From Chrysochromulina tobinii (taxonomy: Eukaryota; Haptophyta; Prymnesiales; Chrysochromulinaceae), in the NCBI GenBank assembly GCA_001275005.1, contig JWZX01001392.1:1-24820 (forward strand): a stretch of DNA of 24,820 nucleotides, written 5' to 3'. Each line of letters starts with the position of its first letter. Positions within the stretch are counted from its first letter, which is position 1. The notes under the pieces were generated by a model, which did not search any database, was not told the DNA's origin, and saw only the letters and a list, made by a program, of their open reading frames with translations. The position numbers and the translations under genes were made by a program. Positions 22,809-24,820 of the stretch are shown piece after piece.

Positions 22809-23270
22809 CGCTCTGATTCGTCATTGCCTTCCGAGATATGAGGAACGACTCGAGTGAAAGATCTCTCCTGGCGTGATTCTTACATGTAGTGTCTCAGCGA
22901 CAGAGTCGTTCGGTACGTTCCGCACAGCGGGTCATGTTGTGAGCTCACGTTTCGAGTCATTTTTCAAACGCCTGAGCACCGATAACCGGCTAATGCGGTC
23001 CTCCGTCCTGTTGACCTGTTGTCGACGCGGCCGGACGGGGACCGTCGGTCACAACACCGTCCATAGCGATAGAGGCCCTCGTGCTTCTTGCGCGTTGTGT
23101 TGAACAGCAACGCAGAAATGTTTCACAGCAGCGACGGTCCCAGAGTTATTTCGGAGTTCAGTTCTTTCGGAAACTCAAACTGCGTCGAAAAAAGTCAAAA
23201 CTTGCGAGTGCGGACGCGCCGCCCGGGGCCGGCCGCACGGCCACGACCGACACACTAGACTTGGCCGTCC
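22809..23270. other. Intergenic region, nothing recognised
   Basis: 462 bp, less GC-rich than coding DNA, with only short open frames and no domain, tRNA or repeat array. It is presumed to contain the promoter of the following gene. Confidence 0.45.
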
Positions 23271-24820
23271 ATGGTCTCCTGCGGCTGGCAGCATCGTCTG
23301 CACGGGCTGGCAAGTGTTCTCGCTTCCGCAGCAGCCGCCACAAGTCGAGATGAGCGGCTCAATAAGCATCATCGCGTCTGGGTCGTCACCTCGCTTGCAT
23401 GCCGACTCGCGGCTCGGCGCAGCTCGGCGGGCCGCCTTGGGTCCGCGCCTCGACTCGCCCGCATAATCTTCCTCGCCATGATGGTGGGCTTCACCAGCGC
23501 ACAGACCTGCACGGAGATGTGTAACTTTGCCTCCGATGGTGAATGCGACGATGGTGGACCCGGATCGGAGTGGAGCGACTGCACCCTCGGCACCGACTGC
23601 ACCGACTGCAGTCTTCGAGTGTCGCCGGTAAGGGCGGTGAGCAGCAGCACCGGATTGACCAGTGCACTCGCCAACACAGCCGTCGGCCGCATCGTCCTTG
23701 CCCCCGGCACCTACTCCCTGAGCGCCGAGCTCAGCATCACCAGGAGCGTCGTCCTCGAGGCGGCGGTGGGAGCCACGGTCGTGCTGAATGGACGAGTTGA
23801 GATCGATCCGGGCTCGTTCAGGGTCGTGCAACTGATCGGGCTCGGCTTCACGGGAGGCTGGCTCTCTGGAAGAGGCGGTGGTGTCCATGTCGCGTCCGGC
23901 ACAGTGACATTCGAGTCGTGCCTCATCTTTGGGAACGAAGCTGCCAATTATTTTGCGCTTCCCAATCCCTTTGGTTGGGGATGGGGAGGAGGAGATGGCG
24001 GTGGTGTCGCTGTCGTCGGTGGTGTAGTTGCATTCCGCAGCTGCTGGATCTACGGCAACACAGCTGGCTCGTGGGGCGGTGGCGTGTTTGTCGATGGTGG
24101 TACAGTCTCATTCTTGAGCTGTGTGATATCCTCCAACTCGGCTCCCACTGGGCCCAATCTCTATGTTGCCAGTGGCACCGTCTGCACCTGGGCAACGAAC
24201 CTCTCCGGCGTCTTCTCTTGCAATGATTGCGTCTCGGATTGCCCGGCGTCGATGCCCTCTCCCTTTCCGCCGCCACCATCGCCGCCACCCTCGCCCCCGC
24301 CGCCCTCGACTCCGTCATCGCCGCCGCCATCCTCGCCCCCGCCGCCCTCGCCACCCGACCTCACCATCGTCCCAAAAACCATCCTTGCCAACATCGCCGC
24401 CGCCATCACCTTTTTCGGCAACGCGGTGACTGATGGTGCCACCTGCGCCTTCTTTCCCTCGGGCAACGCCACGTGCGCGGGCGCCGCGGCCCGCCGGCTC
24501 CTCTCGACCGGCGGCGTTTTGCTCTCGGGTGGCCCTCCTCTTTCGCCGCCACCATCGCGACCTCCACCGCCTTCACCTTGTCCGCCCGAACCATCGCCAC
24601 CGCCACCAGCGCCACCAGCGCCACCATCGTCACCGCCACCGCCAGCTTCACCTCCGCCGCCTCCGGTTCCTCCACCTTCGCCGCCACCGTCGCCACAACC
24701 TTTACCGCCGCCACCCTTGCCACCACCCTTACCGCCGCCGCCCTCGTTGCCTCCCTCGCTTCCGCCGCCCTCGCCGCCGCCCTCGCCGCCGCCGCCCTCG
24801 CCGCCACCTCCCTCCCCGCC
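23271..24820 (+). CDS. Secreted beta-helix protein with Cys cluster and Pro-rich (SPPP) region, 3'-partial
   Basis: One uninterrupted frame from the ATG at 23271 to the window end (516 codons); a second ATG at 23478. Around the second ATG, RIIFLAMMVGFTSA/QTC looks like a signal peptide, so 23478 or a short leader before it may be the true start. Next comes CTEMCNFASDGECDDGGPGS followed by EWSDC and GTDCTDC, a cysteine cluster resembling LNR-type modules in algal surface proteins. Then a right-handed parallel beta-helix region: ITRSVVLEAAVGATVVLNG, GLGFTGGWLSGRGGGVHVAS, CLIFGNEA, GGGVAVVGG, CWIYGNTAGSWGGGVFV. From about 24255 the chain is SPPPP-rich, as in extensins or hydroxyproline-rich cell-wall proteins, broken by a short globular piece (TILANIAAAITFFGNAV). 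Probably a cell-surface or matrix protein; no enzyme motif is seen. Confidence 0.75.
   Translation, partial: MVSCGWQHRLHGLASVLASAAAATSRDERLNKHHRVWVVTSLACRLAARRSSAGRLGSAPRLARIIFLAMMVGFTSAQTCTEMCNFASDGECDDGGPGSEWSDCTLGTDCTDCSLRVSPVRAVSSSTGLTSALANTAVGRIVLAPGTYSLSAELSITRSVVLEAAVGATVVLNGRVEIDPGSFRVVQLIGLGFTGGWLSGRGGGVHVASGTVTFESCLIFGNEAANYFALPNPFGWGWGGGDGGGVAVVGGVVAFRSCWIYGNTAGSWGGGVFVDGGTVSFLSCVISSNSAPTGPNLYVASGTVCTWATNLSGVFSCNDCVSDCPASMPSPFPPPPSPPPSPPPPSTPSSPPPSSPPPPSPPDLTIVPKTILANIAAAITFFGNAVTDGATCAFFPSGNATCAGAAARRLLSTGGVLLSGGPPLSPPPSRPPPPSPCPPEPSPPPPAPPAPPSSPPPPASPPPPPVPPPSPPPSPQPLPPPPLPPPLPPPPSLPPSLPPPSPPPSPPPPSPPPPSP
24250..24820 (+). repeat. CCG/CCA/TCG codon tract coding SPPP repeats
   Basis: Dense CCG, CCA, CCC and TCG codons encode Ser-Pro-Pro-Pro motifs, interrupted at about 24361-24535, and continue past the window end. 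Opposite-strand open frames here are composition artefacts. Confidence 0.85.

Noticed and set aside
23460-24820. Opposite-strand Ala/Val/Gly-rich frames at the right end
   Set aside because: Mirror of Pro/Ser codons and beta-helix Gly codons; the plus strand has one continuous frame with signal peptide and cysteine cluster.

Overview
This is nuclear DNA of a GC-rich unicellular eukaryotic alga, most likely a haptophyte (Emiliania/Chrysochromulina-like). That assignment is an inference. It rests on GC-rich coding sequence, short spliceosomal introns filled with 10-14 bp minisatellites, long Ser/Gly/Gln/Asp-Glu homopolymers, a cysteine cluster of the type C-DGECDDGGPGSEW-C-GTDC-DC, and eukaryote-only genes (proteasome beta-2, mitochondrial m-AAA protease, DGAT2, a chromatin SANT protein). 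No bacterial-style operons, tRNAs, rRNAs or CRISPR arrays were seen.

Layout. 1-3743 (+): 3' part of a non-canonical poly(A) polymerase gene with ten introns. 4372-5064 (+): NADPH-dependent FMN reductase. 5065-5472: tail-to-tail spacer holding a copied piece of the polymerase's last exon. 5473-8034 (-): a BRCT / Skp1-like / F-box-like / LRR protein. 8077-10636 (-): AFG3-type m-AAA protease with one intron. 10989-14114 (+): MBD-like plus SANT chromatin protein with an acidic tail, divergent from AFG3. 14567-15631 (-): Gln/Glu-rich coiled-coil protein. 15926-18484 (-): secreted GH63-like glycosidase. 18689-19721 (+): proteasome subunit beta-2, divergent from the glycosidase. 19929-21029 (+): DGAT2. 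21162-22808 (+): GT8-like glycosyltransferase. 23271-24820 (+, runs off the window): secreted beta-helix protein with an extensin-like SPPP region.

The genes look like ordinary neighbours rather than one pathway. The most striking feature is the intron population. In most introns here the first bases of the intron repeat the first bases of the following exon (6 to about 36 bp). Removing the intron therefore leaves one copy of the repeat. This looks like insertion of short introner-like elements with target duplication: the target supplies the GT (once GC) donor and the element supplies the acceptor. At least two element types are present. One has a TGCATGCAAGTGCTCACGACGGCGCC-like core and ends CTCCCCACAG; the other is a CTGATGACC minisatellite ending CTCATCAG. 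Two introns are two elements placed back to back (AG/GT). Two short in-frame coding insertions look like the same kind of event without a usable donor.

The second notable item is the BRCT-Skp1-F-box-LRR protein, apparently an SCF adaptor and substrate receptor in one chain. It lies in the same frame as the upstream AFG3 gene, separated only by a TGA, and has no obvious ATG of its own.
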